Shown here one piece after another: positions 10,401 to 18,168 of a DNA stretch of 37,098 nucleotides. The DNA lies in assembly GCA_030524545.1 (NCBI GenBank), contig JAUNGM010000038.1, forward strand, positions 1-37,098, given 5' to 3'. Both the position numbers and the translations under genes were made by a program. The notes beneath the pieces are model-generated. The model ran no database searches. It had not been told where the DNA came from and saw only the letters and a program-made list of their open reading frames with translations. This DNA is from Eubacteriales bacterium (lineage in GTDB: Bacteria; Bacillota; Clostridia; Lachnospirales; Lachnospiraceae). Positions within the stretch are counted from its first letter, which is position 1. The number at the start of each line of letters is the position of its first letter.

Positions 10401-11161
10401 AATACATTCTCCCAGATATAGATATTTCCGTTTGCCGTAATACTCTGGATATGAATACCACCTCCGCATGCGATCACTACGGTAAGTCCCTTCGGAATCA
10501 CCAGGTCTTCGTAGCCCTGGTTATTGCCGGCCGCTACCAGAAGATATCCTGTCTTATTGGAAAAGTTCTTCATAAAGTTGGCAAAGCTGACATTGCTTTT
10601 TTCTACCCATTCTCTCCCGGGCGCTTCTCCGGTCTCCTTTAAGTGTTCAAACTCCGCTTTTGAGATCATCATGCCGCTGTAATTGGCTGTTGCTGTTCCG
10701 GCAGAGACCACCTCTTCCGTATCTCCGTCTCCAAATGCTTCTTCCGGCTCATCTGCTGAAAACAGTTCTTCCTCCGTTTCTGCCGGGTCAGGAGTTTCGG
10801 CTTCGTTCAGTTCTTCCACATCTTCCCACTGGAATACATCCGTTTCCGCATCAGGGATTTCCAGCTCCGCATCAGGTTCCTGTACCGCTTCTTCCGGCTC
10901 TGCATTCCCGGTTTCTGTGTCTGCTGAACCTGCATCTGCTGTCCACTCATCCGCCGAAAAGATTTCCGCATCTTCCCACTGTGCTGCGCCTTCCGCATCT
11001 CCGGCATACGAAGCCTGTCCGGAAGCTGCTTCCTCCGGCTCTGCGCTCACATACGTTTCCGCATCCGTGAATTCCGCTGCCAGTACGCCCGCTGTTTGCC
11101 CTGCGGTTGTTACGGCCAAAGCGGCAGCCATCAGAATGGCCGGTAATTTCTTTTTCTTCAT
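7478..11161 (-). CDS. Secreted LRR (BspA-type) surface protein, tandem copy A
   Basis: A 1,227-residue exported protein, paralogous to the gene directly downstream. The signal peptide (1-29) and the next ~45 residues are identical to copy B. An acidic stretch rich in Glu-Pro-Glu follows. The middle (about 165-855) is beta-rich with short alternating strands (GNVKVTGNATFQNCTINGNV), like a right-handed beta-helix, and differs clearly from copy B. A 'AQTYTGKALTPAV...GNYTGT' domain lies near 862-925, and two BspA-type LRR modules make up the C terminus. No sortase motif is seen. The ATG is preceded by AGGAGG. The gene follows the small HTH gene (11262-11696) and the kinase gene on the same strand, which suggests a shared function. 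The ligand is unknown. Confidence 0.88.
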   Translation of the reverse strand: MKKKKLPAILMAAALAVTTAGQTAGVLAAEFTDAETYVSAEPEEAASGQASYAGDAEGAAQWEDAEIFSADEWTADAGSADTETGNAEPEEAVQEPDAELEIPDAETDVFQWEDVEELNEAETPDPAETEEELFSADEPEEAFGDGDTEEVVSAGTATANYSGMMISKAEFEHLKETGEAPGREWVEKSNVSFANFMKNFSNKTGYLLVAAGNNQGYEDLVIPKGLTVVIACGGGIHIQSITANGNIYIWENVFTPGSLEIKKGTGSVTFNGDTPINGNVKVTGNATFQNCTINGNVEVTGSVTIRNCQIHGTVIGNGSNDTVTFAGTGWDNYFQGIQGVENVIFSEQCNGLMIGGSGNVEFYNIKNQTAPDCNDGNRDIYLNIEGYRKDSLPVFHKNFDLGISHGVNDEGTVDEWNAGIGVNYIKTFDTGEDEEWKFIDIGAGNPAVKFTGVSDVDILSMRVRMWAGGASWAYGIDMDGTAISDKEDRQIFFGIRYQSCDGVSAKEAFNREGREEIPDGCIGEWFESNTLENVMRALEADQKRGTGQGYYLVTLPRNYKGTETLTVPSSLKGVLYRAADSYNEETDVYTLYPAQVSSVNVPSGKTVRLLDLTGGTGTLKITGAGTAALINCRMNQNVTAGNLIIDGTTVKSLTCDKLSSERTWFAVEKSLKFNEASLLSSDIIAKAGAALNLGAINNAGTNKGDMAINLEVKDGKTASVTFAKAFNLGNVVWDDGGTDEAWLDVRYYDYAKAASVGANCAKNFYSIEFSPWDEEGKNVYEILTGFGNKTVSLMSFTAEATKSVEYMFTHMNVAYNGVTLIPMLEKANPQKVPLGVLSEDKDPEVTKTYFTVNSDVTIQNISGATVSAIAAQTYTGKALTPAVTVKLNGKTLKKGTDYTVTYKNNIKVGTATVTITGKGNYTGTIKKTFKIVYAVPKKGAKATVGTLQYQVTKSASKNGTVSVIAPKSKTSTSITIPATVKINGYTFNVTAIGASAFKGCTKLAKVTIGSKVTSIGAQAFYGCKSLKTITVGTSVLKSVGKNALYGINAKATVSVSYAKLSAYKKLFAGKGQSKTVTVANPVPAKGKTAQVGTLKYKITKSASKNGTVTVTAPVKKTYTSITIPSTVKIEGYNFKVTAVSASAFKNNTKLAKVTLGANLTTIGKEVFYGCKALKTITVQTKNLKTVGSDALKGIYKKAVVKVPSAKLTAYKKLFKGKGQSSSVKITK
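7502..8055. repeat. 554-bp block identical to 3751-4304
   Basis: This is the copy-A partner of the identical LRR-coding block. Identity at the DNA level, including third codon positions, points to recent duplication or gene conversion. Confidence 0.93.
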
Positions 11162-11182
11162 GCTTTACCTCCTTTAATTCAT
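10929..11182. repeat. 254-bp block identical to 7121-7374
   Basis: This is the copy-A partner of the identical signal-peptide block. Together with the LRR block it bounds a divergent central region. Confidence 0.93.
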
Positions 11183-11240
11183 GTGCATTTTTTGTGTTAC
11201 ACGTTCCAAAATCAATCCTTTCCTCTGTTACTATGGCTGC

Positions 11241-11262
11241 AATAAAAGCGATCGCTTTTATT
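11241..11262 (-). terminator. Perfect palindrome at the 3' end of the HTH gene
   Basis: A 22-bp perfect palindrome centred on GCGATCGC, with A-rich and T-rich flanks, overlaps the last base of the HTH stop codon. As RNA it folds into a 9-bp stem with a GAUC loop ending in UUUUAUU. A terminator is likely but possibly leaky. Confidence 0.6.
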
Positions 11263-11696
11263 TAAAAAATAGGGGGTTCCCCTATTTCTTCCAAAAAGGC
11301 ATTCATTTGCTCCAGATTCATCCCTTTTTCAATGCCATGGATGATTGCCGCATCATAACGTACTCTTGGATAAAGCCGCGGCTTCTGCCCAACGTCCAAA
11401 AGTCTCTGCGTTTCTTCCAGATTCAGCGAAAGTAAAAATGCACACTGAAGCAGAATTTTTCTTGTTGGGGTTCTCTGTCCGCCAAAAATTTTCCGTCCAT
11501 AGGAATCTTCCAGATTCAGTCTTCTTATAATGTCCTTTCTGGTAAATCCATGCTCTTCAATCAACCGTTCCAGATAGATACCTGCGTCAATTCTGTACTT
11601 CGATTCTTTGGCAAAATATTCCGCTCCGTCCTTCTTTATCATTTCAATCATTTCATCTGTCTCTATCATGTCATCCCACGACTTACCTTTTGCCAT
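11262..11696 (-). CDS. Small HTH (XRE-like) protein linked to the Ser/Thr kinase
   Basis: A 144-residue soluble protein. Residues 40-100 form a lambda-repressor-like helix-turn-helix: YLERLIEEHGFTRKDIIRRL, then SYGRKIFGGQRTPTRKILL, then the helical LSLNLEETQRLL. The C-terminal part (YPRVRYDAAIIHGIEKGM) is also helical. No membrane segment is present. AGAGAGG precedes the ATG. It lies between the kinase gene and the two surface-protein genes on the same strand, separated from each by hairpins. It may be a DNA-binding regulator of the cluster or a kinase substrate or partner; neither is shown by sequence. The HTH fold is fairly sure, the target is unknown. Confidence 0.8.
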   Translation of the reverse strand: MAKGKSWDDMIETDEMIEMIKKDGAEYFAKESKYRIDAGIYLERLIEEHGFTRKDIIRRLNLEDSYGRKIFGGQRTPTRKILLQCAFLLSLNLEETQRLLDVGQKPRLYPRVRYDAAIIHGIEKGMNLEQMNAFLEEIGEPPIF

Positions 11697-11721
11697 TCAC
11701 AACCCTCTCTTCTGTTACCAT

Positions 11722-11765
11722 AAAAAGGCAGATATGATATTTAAGTATATCATATCTGCCTTTTT
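11722..11765 (-). terminator. Strong intrinsic terminator after the kinase gene
   Basis: A perfect 19-bp stem (arms 11722-11740 and 11747-11765) with a 6-base loop starts and ends in A/T runs, so it could act in both directions. It lies about 100 bases past the kinase stop and before the HTH gene. Confidence 0.85.
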
Positions 11766-11767
11766 TT

Positions 11768-11789
11768 AAAGGGACAATTTTGTCCCTTT
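11768..11789 (-). terminator. Second, adjacent hairpin (AAAGGGACAA)
   Basis: AAAGGGACAA (11768-11777) pairs perfectly with TTGTCCCTTT (11780-11789). On the minus strand it precedes the larger hairpin by two bases, giving a tandem terminator for the kinase transcript. Confidence 0.6.
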
Positions 11790-11864
11790 TTCTCTATTGT
11801 CAGACATATTAGAAAACAATTCCTGAGGGCATTTTTATGAATTACAGCGCATTCGCTCATAAAA

Positions 11865-13952
11865 TCAAAGGATAATTATTTCAAAATCCGGTTCCGGATC
11901 AATATCTAAGATTTCCTTCTTCTGCTGCTGTGTACAATAAACTTTTTTCAGGTTCGGATGCTCCAGAAGCGGTGTATAATCAAAAATAATCTGCGAATTA
12001 ATAGAAAGTTCCTCCAGCTTCCGGGCATACCGGATCGGCGACATGTCATGAAGCTTTTCGCTTCTTAAATTCAGAGATGTAATATTCGGAAAATGTTCAA
12101 GCCCCTCCGCCGATTCCAGCCCGTCAATGATATCCAGGCTCGTGATCTCCGGACATTCTTCAAAGGCTGTCAGATCTTTGTATGGATATGCGCCTATAGA
12201 CAGCAGGCCAAGAGTGTTTATTTTAGAAAACACTTCCGGCCGAATTTCTCCTTCTGTAAGCCAGATTTCCAGGCCTCTCAGATTTTTTATTTTTCCCAGA
12301 GGCTCCAGATTTCCGCTTTTTATACCAGTTGCCCACATTGTCATCAACATGACCGGAAGGTTTTCCATAAAATCCACATTCTCTAAGTTCATACCGTCTA
12401 TGTGCAGTTCTTCCAGGCTTGTGCACGTTTCTAATCCCTGCAGGTTCTCTCCCGGGTTATTCCCAATATTCAGCTTCTTTAAATACGGAAGTTTTCCAAG
12501 CACGGAAAAATCTTCTATTTGGTTTTCTGCCAGATTCAGATCACAGATGGGCAGCCCTTCCAAAGGTGACAGATCCGTAATGCACTGCTTTCCCAGAGCG
12601 ACATGCAGAAGATGCTTCATATGGGCCAAATCTGACAGATCCGAAATCTCTCCCTGCTCAATATTTCCAATTGCCGCTTCACCCGCGGAAAAGTTCAGGG
12701 TCAGGTACAAGATATCCGTTTCCGGTTCATAAATCTCATTCCCTACAATTTTCAGATCCGTAATTTCTTCAAGCATGGATCCGGTAATGACTTCCTCTTC
12801 TCCAAGGCCAAGCTGCTGACGTACAGCCTGCTCGATCAAGGGTTCCTTAAACAGATATCCCTCTGATATATTTTTCTCTTCGGAATCCCCAGGACGATTT
12901 CTGTCTTCGGTTAATATGTCTGCTGTCCCGTTATCCAAAGAACTCTCTTCTTTGTCAGTCAGCTCTGTTTTCGTTAATTTCTGCGCCGGCTCCGATTCCT
13001 GTATCGGATCTTCTGTTATCTTCGCTTCGGCCGCTCTTCCCTCTTCCTGCGGACCTATTTTCTCCATATGCAGATAATATCCCGTTCCTCCCGCCAGCGC
13101 GCAAATAAGTACAGCCCCGGCTGCCGCTGTTTGATAATAAGCAGTTCTTCGGCATCTCTCCAATGCTTTTCTGAGTTCTTCGGCAGACTGATACCGCTTT
13201 CCCGGATCAAAGGATGCGGACTTATCAATAATATGCCTGAGCCATCTGCTAATCCGGGCCTCCTTCAGTGCATCCTCCTGATAACACCCTGCAGCCAGGA
13301 ACCAAAGTGTCCGCCCGATAGCATAAACATCTGTCCTTCTGTCCGTCTGGCGGAATCCATACTGTTCCGGTGCTGCAGTTCCGTCGCTCCCGATCAGAAA
13401 CGTATCCCGGTTCCCCTGGGCACGGTAAGTTCTCATGGTTCCGAAATCCACCAGAACCAGCTCTCCTCCATCAGTCAGAATCAGGTTTTCCGGCTTGATG
13501 TCTCTATGTACCAATGGATTCTCCAGCTTCTGGAACTGTTCCACTATTTTGCAGATTTCCCCGCCAATCTCCGCAATACGTCTCCAGGATAACCCGCCGC
13601 TCTCCTCTGCATATTCATACAGAGATCTGCCATTCACATACTCTCTCAGGAAAAATACTTCCTCCCCATCATCTTCAATGCCATACGGGATGGGAATTCC
13701 GGCAAACTTTTTCTCTGTCAGTTCCACCAGCACTTCATATTCCTGCCGCAGCAATTTCCGAAACCTTCCTCTTGCCCGTTTGATCACGCAAAAGCTTCCC
13801 GACTGACCGTTTTGTGCCAGAAATGTCCCTGTATCTTCTCCATCCTTCAGGCATTTTATGATCTCATATTTCTCCCGGATCTTCGCAGGAAAAACAATTT
13901 TATTCATTTCCTCCTGATATTCTTTCAGAAATTCCTGATGCTCTTTATTCAC
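11865..13952 (-). CDS. Membrane Ser/Thr protein kinase with extracellular LRR domain
   Basis: A 695-residue eukaryotic-like kinase. The cytoplasmic kinase domain (about 30-265) has the ATP-binding Lys in CVIKRARG (K58), the catalytic loop HRDIKPENLIL (D151), DFG (169-171) and an APEQYGF activation-segment motif. The glycine loop is degenerate (CLKDGEDTGTF, one canonical Gly of three). A membrane segment spans about 273-294 (AAAGAVLICALAGGTGYYL). After a charged linker (295-370), the C-terminal part (about 430-690) holds internalin-like leucine-rich repeats such as LPICDLNLAENQIEDFSVL. PASTA domains are absent. The start is GTG with AAGGAGG upstream. It lies 45 bp after the DUF7601 gene. The layout suggests external protein or peptide sensing coupled to phosphorylation inside; the substrate is unknown. 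Confidence 0.92.
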   Translation of the reverse strand: MNKEHQEFLKEYQEEMNKIVFPAKIREKYEIIKCLKDGEDTGTFLAQNGQSGSFCVIKRARGRFRKLLRQEYEVLVELTEKKFAGIPIPYGIEDDGEEVFFLREYVNGRSLYEYAEESGGLSWRRIAEIGGEICKIVEQFQKLENPLVHRDIKPENLILTDGGELVLVDFGTMRTYRAQGNRDTFLIGSDGTAAPEQYGFRQTDRRTDVYAIGRTLWFLAAGCYQEDALKEARISRWLRHIIDKSASFDPGKRYQSAEELRKALERCRRTAYYQTAAAGAVLICALAGGTGYYLHMEKIGPQEEGRAAEAKITEDPIQESEPAQKLTKTELTDKEESSLDNGTADILTEDRNRPGDSEEKNISEGYLFKEPLIEQAVRQQLGLGEEEVITGSMLEEITDLKIVGNEIYEPETDILYLTLNFSAGEAAIGNIEQGEISDLSDLAHMKHLLHVALGKQCITDLSPLEGLPICDLNLAENQIEDFSVLGKLPYLKKLNIGNNPGENLQGLETCTSLEELHIDGMNLENVDFMENLPVMLMTMWATGIKSGNLEPLGKIKNLRGLEIWLTEGEIRPEVFSKINTLGLLSIGAYPYKDLTAFEECPEITSLDIIDGLESAEGLEHFPNITSLNLRSEKLHDMSPIRYARKLEELSINSQIIFDYTPLLEHPNLKKVYCTQQQKKEILDIDPEPDFEIIIL

Positions 13953-13997
13953 AGACCTTCCTCCTTAGTGCCGAAACCACAGGTCACAGACAACGTT

Positions 13998-14978
13998 TTA
14001 TCTGTTCCTGCTGATACTTTCAAAAACTGCCGTATGAGATGGATTTTGCCCGCTCACAATCCCTGAATCAATGCAGGTTTCCAGGCCATCTACAATCGTC
14101 ATATCACCGCCGGCTTCCTCCCTGATGATTTCAAATTCCGTTCCGAAAGGTATGCCTGTGATTTGTGCAGTCTCCCCGTTTTTCAGCCAAATTAATCCGT
14201 CCTCTGCCTGTATGGTCTTTCCTTCCAGCTCAACAGGCCCGCTATATTTCTCACCGTCAAGCATTACTGTAAAATGAAATACCTCTCTGTCCATTCCTTC
14301 AGGACAAACGGCCCGCAGCTTCAGGCTTCCGCTCTTCCAGCGATTTGCAAATATTACCTTCTGATACACCCGGGTACCATCAAATTCTCCGCTGAACTCT
14401 CTTCCCGTTTTCCCATTCACCCGAGTATCATAGGAGATTTCTTTTTCTTCCGTAATCACATACGTACTTCCGAAGGGGAGAGAATCGATTTGGACTGCCG
14501 TACCGCCTTTTAGTTTGATCCTGCCGTCTTTTACTTTCTGCTTTTCTCCGTTTACAATAGCCTCCCCGTCGTACTTTTCTCCGTTAATCAGAATGTTGAT
14601 TATAAAATTATCATAGACGGTTCCTCCATACTGAAGCACATTAATATCCAGACCTCCGTCCCAGACGGAAACTGCTTCTTCCGTATCTGACGATCTCGCC
14701 GTATCTGCTGCTTCCGACACATTTGCCCCTTCTGTCCGGCCGCCTGCGTCAGTCTTTCCGCGGATTCTTCCCTCCAGGCCGGCCAGAAGCAGGCACATGA
14801 CTAAAACTTCCACCAATATTCTGCTGTGCCATTTTCCGGTTTCTTTCATGGCCTGTCCTTTCCGCCCGGTTTCCGGCCGCTCCTTTTCATTCGCTTCCGT
14901 GTCCGTCTCTTCCGTCTCTGTTTCTTCTATCTCTGCCGCTCCTCTGTCACAGCTTTTTGCAGTTTCATTCTCATGCAC
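13998..14978 (-). CDS. Membrane-attached protein with two DUF7601/Cna-B-like repeats
   Basis: A 326-residue protein of unknown function. After a polar Glu/Thr-rich start comes one hydrophobic segment (ILVEVLVMCLLLAG, about 55-68). Two tandem beta-sandwich repeats of ~105 residues follow, each with the same signature: FIINILINGEKYDG...GGTAVQIDSLPFGSTYVI, then FHFTVMLDGEKYSG...GETAQITGIPFGTEFEI. Such repeats (DUF7601, related to Cna-B/SpaA) occur in Gram-positive surface proteins. The annotated ATG lies 3 bp after the dusB stop with a weak SD. An in-frame ATG at 14849 has AAAGGA upstream and would give a 283-residue protein with a classical signal peptide, so it may be the real start. No LPXTG is visible. 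Operon position before the kinase suggests a linked role. Confidence 0.78.
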   Translation of the reverse strand: MHENETAKSCDRGAAEIEETETEETDTEANEKERPETGRKGQAMKETGKWHSRILVEVLVMCLLLAGLEGRIRGKTDAGGRTEGANVSEAADTARSSDTEEAVSVWDGGLDINVLQYGGTVYDNFIINILINGEKYDGEAIVNGEKQKVKDGRIKLKGGTAVQIDSLPFGSTYVITEEKEISYDTRVNGKTGREFSGEFDGTRVYQKVIFANRWKSGSLKLRAVCPEGMDREVFHFTVMLDGEKYSGPVELEGKTIQAEDGLIWLKNGETAQITGIPFGTEFEIIREEAGGDMTIVDGLETCIDSGIVSGQNPSHTAVFESISRNR

Positions 14979-14981
14979 ACT

Positions 14982-15947
14982 TCATCCAAGCTTCCTGATC
15001 AGTACTTCCAATTCCTCATAGCTTCCAATATTATTGGATTCTCTCCGAAGCCCCGCACTGTGGCGCATTCCTGCCGTATACCAGGCCACATGCTTGCGCA
15101 TCTCACGGATTCCGGTAAATTCACCCTTAAGGCCGATCTGCGCTCTGGCATGGCGCAGGATCATTTCCCGGATTTCTTCTGCAGATGGCCTTGGCAGAAG
15201 CTCTCCTGTCGTAAAATAATGATTCATTTCCCGGAAGATCCAGGGATTTCCCCGAACCGCCCGTCCGATCATAACGGCATCACATCCCGTTTCCTTCAGC
15301 AATACTTCCGCCTTCAGCGGAGAATCCACGTCCCCGTTCCCAATCACAGGAATGGTAACTGCTTCCTTCACTCTGCGGATAGCATCCCAATCCGCATTCC
15401 CGGAATAATACTGCTGCCTTGTTCTTCCATGGACGGCAATCGCCGCTGCACCGGAATCCTCAATAATCTTGGCAATTTCCACAACATCCACCGGATATCC
15501 TTCAAACCCGATACGCACCTTCACAGTTACAGGCTTTTTGACTGCATGGGAAACCGCTGTCACAATCTTCCGGATCAACGCAGAATCTTTCAAAAGGGCA
15601 GATCCTTCTCCGTTATTTACCACCTTCGGCACAGGACAGCCCATATTAATATCCAAAATGTCAAAAGGGCGCTCTTCAATCTCTGCCGCAACCTGCGCCA
15701 TCAGCTCCGGCTCACTGCCGAAAAGCTGCATGGACACCGGATGCTCACATGCATCAATCTCCATGAGCGCCTCCGTATTCCTGTTATGAAACGAAACTGC
15801 CTTGGCGCTGACCATTTCCATACAGATCAGCCCGGCACCCTGCTCCTTACAGAGCTTACGGAACGGCAGATCCGTCACCCCGGCCATAGGTGCCAGGACA
15901 AACGGATTGTCTATCTGCACATTTCCGATTTTCCACTGCATCTGCAT
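14982..15947 (-). CDS. dusB: tRNA-dihydrouridine synthase DusB
   Basis: A 321-residue FMN enzyme that reduces specific uridines in the tRNA D-loop using NADPH. It has the TIM-barrel signature LAPMAGVTDLPFR near the N terminus, the active-site Cys motif DINMGCPVPK, VTVKVRIGF, AVHGRTRQQYYSG and GCDAVMIGRAVRGNPW for FMN phosphate, plus a C-terminal helical domain. Length is normal. GAGGA overlapping the upstream stop gives a good SD, and the start lies 3 bp after the DUF6145-like gene, so translation is probably coupled. Confidence 0.95.
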   Translation of the reverse strand: MQMQWKIGNVQIDNPFVLAPMAGVTDLPFRKLCKEQGAGLICMEMVSAKAVSFHNRNTEALMEIDACEHPVSMQLFGSEPELMAQVAAEIEERPFDILDINMGCPVPKVVNNGEGSALLKDSALIRKIVTAVSHAVKKPVTVKVRIGFEGYPVDVVEIAKIIEDSGAAAIAVHGRTRQQYYSGNADWDAIRRVKEAVTIPVIGNGDVDSPLKAEVLLKETGCDAVMIGRAVRGNPWIFREMNHYFTTGELLPRPSAEEIREMILRHARAQIGLKGEFTGIREMRKHVAWYTAGMRHSAGLRRESNNIGSYEELEVLIRKLG

Positions 15948-15950
15948 GGC

Positions 15951-16316
15951 CTAGTCCTCACTGTCCGCTTTTTTCTGAAGTTCCTCTTCAGGAATATCCC
16001 CGAGGAAAAATACCCGGTAGTAGACCTCCAAAGATTCCAGCAGTTCTCTTTTTTCTGTCTGGATCTGCTTAATCTTCAGGACACTTCCGATATCATCATA
16101 AAAGCCGTCGCTGTCCAGTGCCTCTGTTTTAAACTGAAGCTGTCCGTCCTCGTCAAATTCCAATGTCAAAACCCCGCCGATATCCTCCGTATAAAGCACG
16201 CAGAGAATCTGCAGTTCCTGCTTCACATGTTCCGGCAGAGAGTCAAAATCATGATTAAAATAATATTTCTGCTCATAAGCGCTTGCTCCGCAGAGCACCA
16301 CATTTTCCTGATACAT
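15951..16316 (-). CDS. Small conserved protein, DUF6145-like
   Basis: A 121-residue soluble, acidic protein without a recognised catalytic motif. It reads MYQENVVLCGASAYEQKYYF at the start, then HVKQELQILCVLYTEDIGGV, an acidic beta segment, and a charged C-terminal helix ending EEELQKKADSED. I recall it as DUF6145, a Clostridia family. The start at 16316 has GGAGG 4 bases upstream; a longer in-frame ATG at 16361 adds 15 residues without an SD. It lies between birA and dusB with 3 bp to dusB, so it belongs to that operon. Its function is unknown. Confidence 0.7.
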   Translation of the reverse strand: MYQENVVLCGASAYEQKYYFNHDFDSLPEHVKQELQILCVLYTEDIGGVLTLEFDEDGQLQFKTEALDSDGFYDDIGSVLKIKQIQTEKRELLESLEVYYRVFFLGDIPEEELQKKADSED

Positions 16317-16363
16317 AATTCCTCCGTTTTCAGATGCTCCCGCACCCATGGTATTTCTCAAAC

Positions 16364-17170
16364 CTATACATAACTATACAGCCCGCGCACGGAGACCTCC
16401 CCTGCGCTGACACAGACCACAGTCCCGTCCGTCTTCTCTACTACCAGTTCGCCCTTTTGATCAATTCCCCGTGCAATTCCCTCATAGGGAGAAAGCGGAT
16501 CCAGAACCCGCACCGGCTGTCCGCAGTTCGCAAGCATCCTGTTATAATCCTCCTGCAAAAGAGCCAGATCCCCGCTTTTTACAAATCTTTCATAATTCTC
16601 TTCAAAACATTCCATCACATAAGCCACCATCTCATTCCGGTCATATGTCTTTCCTGTTTCCAGATAAAGGGAGGTTGCTTTGTCAGCCAGCTCATCCGGC
16701 AGTGTGTCCAGGTTCACGTTAATTCCCACCCCGATGACAACATAACGGATGTTTCCCTCCTCCACGCTCATCTCCGTGAGGATCCCGCAGATTTTTTTCC
16801 TGGAAACCACAACGTCATTAGGCCATTTGATCGAGGTGTCCACCCCCATCCTCTGTGCGGCCTGTGCAACGGAAAGTCCCATCACAACTGTCAGCATAGG
16901 TGCATATTGAGGCTCAAAGTCCGGCCGGAGAAGTATCGTCATCATAACAGAGCTTCCGGCCGGCGCTGTCCATCTTCTTCCAAGCCGCCCTTTGCCTGCG
17001 GACTGATATTCCGCCACTGCCAGTGTTCCGTGAGCGGCACCTTCTTTCCCCAGTGTCTTCGCCCACTCATTGGTAGAATTCACTTCTTCCGCAAAATGGA
17101 CGGTTTTACCCGCCCATTTTGTATGTACTGCATTTGAAATTGTTTCCCGGTCAAATCTCATCTCTGCCAT
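16364..17170 (-). CDS. birA: Biotin-[acetyl-CoA-carboxylase] ligase, short form
   Basis: A 268-residue class I biotin protein ligase that makes biotinyl-AMP and attaches biotin to carboxyl-carrier domains. Visible motifs are the substrate-binding STNEWAK, the adenylate loop QSAGKGRLGRRW, IKWPNDVVV and KICGILTEM, with a C-terminal SH3-like cap (YEGIARGIDQKGELVV). The ~60-residue N-terminal winged-helix repressor domain of E. coli BirA is absent, so it should be an enzyme only. The ATG overlaps the argF stop (TAATG), implying translational coupling. Confidence 0.94.
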   Translation of the reverse strand: MAEMRFDRETISNAVHTKWAGKTVHFAEEVNSTNEWAKTLGKEGAAHGTLAVAEYQSAGKGRLGRRWTAPAGSSVMMTILLRPDFEPQYAPMLTVVMGLSVAQAAQRMGVDTSIKWPNDVVVSRKKICGILTEMSVEEGNIRYVVIGVGINVNLDTLPDELADKATSLYLETGKTYDRNEMVAYVMECFEENYERFVKSGDLALLQEDYNRMLANCGQPVRVLDPLSPYEGIARGIDQKGELVVEKTDGTVVCVSAGEVSVRGLYSYV

Positions 17171-18168
17171 TATTTCTCCGGTTCTCCTAAAGTTGCCACC
17201 ATCACAGCCTTAATGGTATGCATACGGTTCTCTGCCTCATCAAACACCTTAGACTGTTCGGATTCAAATACTTCATCAGTTACTTCCATATCTGCAAGCC
17301 GGAAACGCTCGCCCATTTCCTTGCCGATCTTTGTCTTCAGGTCATGGAAGGAAGGCAGGCAATGGAGGAAGATTGCTTTTTCTCCGGCATTTGCCATGAT
17401 TTCCTTTGTTACCTTGTATGGAGTCAGCTCACGGATCCTTTCTTCCCAAACCTCATCCGGTTCGCCCATGGATACCCATACGTCCGTATAAATAACATCC
17501 GCATCTTTGGTTCCTGCCATTGCATCCTCGGTGAGGGTAATGGTTCCGCCGGAAGCCTGCGCCCATTCCCGGCACTGTGCTGTCAGCTCCTCATTCGGGA
17601 AATATTTCTCTGTTGTGCATGCTACAAAGTGCATTCCAAGCTTCGCGCAGGTGACCATCAGGGAATTGCCCATGTTGTAGCGGGCATCTCCCATGTAAAC
17701 CAGCCTGATTCCCTTCAGATGTCCGAAATGCTCACGGATCGTCAGCATATCTGCCAGCATCTGTGTCGGATGATATTCATTGGTCAGGCCGTTCCAAACC
17801 GGAACACCTGCATATTTAGCAAGTTCTTCCACGATTTCCTGCCCGAAACCGCGGTATTCGATGCCGTCATACATTCTTCCAAGAACCCTTGCGGTATCGG
17901 CAATGCTTTCTTTCTTACCGATCTGGGAGCCTGTCGGATCCAGATAGGTGCTTCCCATACCCAGGTCATGTGCTGCCACCTCAAAAGCACAGCGTGTTCT
18001 GGTGCTGGTCTTTTCAAAGATCAGCGCAATGTTTTTGCCTTTGTAGTATTCATGCAGCTCTCCGGCTTTCTTCTTTGCCTTCAAATCTGCTGCAAGATCC
18101 AGAAGATAGATGATCTCTTCCGGGGTGTAATCCTTCAGTGTCAGGAAATTCCGTCCTTTTACATTCAT
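17170..18168 (-). CDS. argF: Ornithine carbamoyltransferase
   Basis: A 332-residue enzyme that makes citrulline from ornithine and carbamoyl phosphate. The carbamoyl-phosphate motif [11 protein letters not shown], the ornithine-side motifs [12 protein letters not shown] and VSMGEP, and the HCLPSFHD loop are all present. Length is normal. AGGAGG lies upstream of the ATG. No other arginine genes or arcA/arcC neighbours are in the window, so biosynthetic versus catabolic use cannot be settled. It shares a minus-strand run with nfeD/SPFH upstream (79-bp gap) and birA downstream (1-base overlap). Confidence 0.95.
   Translation of the reverse strand: MNVKGRNFLTLKDYTPEEIIYLLDLAADLKAKKKAGELHEYYKGKNIALIFEKTSTRTRCAFEVAAHDLGMGSTYLDPTGSQIGKKESIADTARVLGRMYDGIEYRGFGQEIVEELAKYAGVPVWNGLTNEYHPTQMLADMLTIREHFGHLKGIRLVYMGDARYNMGNSLMVTCAKLGMHFVACTTEKYFPNEELTAQCREWAQASGGTITLTEDAMAGTKDADVIYTDVWVSMGEPDEVWEERIRELTPYKVTKEIMANAGEKAIFLHCLPSFHDLKTKIGKEMGERFRLADMEVTDEVFESEQSKVFDEAENRMHTIKAVMVATLGEPEK

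Noticed and set aside
11174-11215. A 13-codon leader frame (TTG start) ending in a TAA that overlaps the SD of surface gene copy A
   Set aside because: The equivalent frame before copy B is broken by a length change and runs on in another frame, so it is not conserved even between the duplicates.
14826-16373. A 515-codon open frame on the plus strand
   Set aside because: It lies antisense to dusB and neighbours, which have clear motifs, and its own translation is Cys/His/Arg-rich without family features. The same applies to the long open frames opposite lysS (1464-2426) and dnaE (23974-25308).
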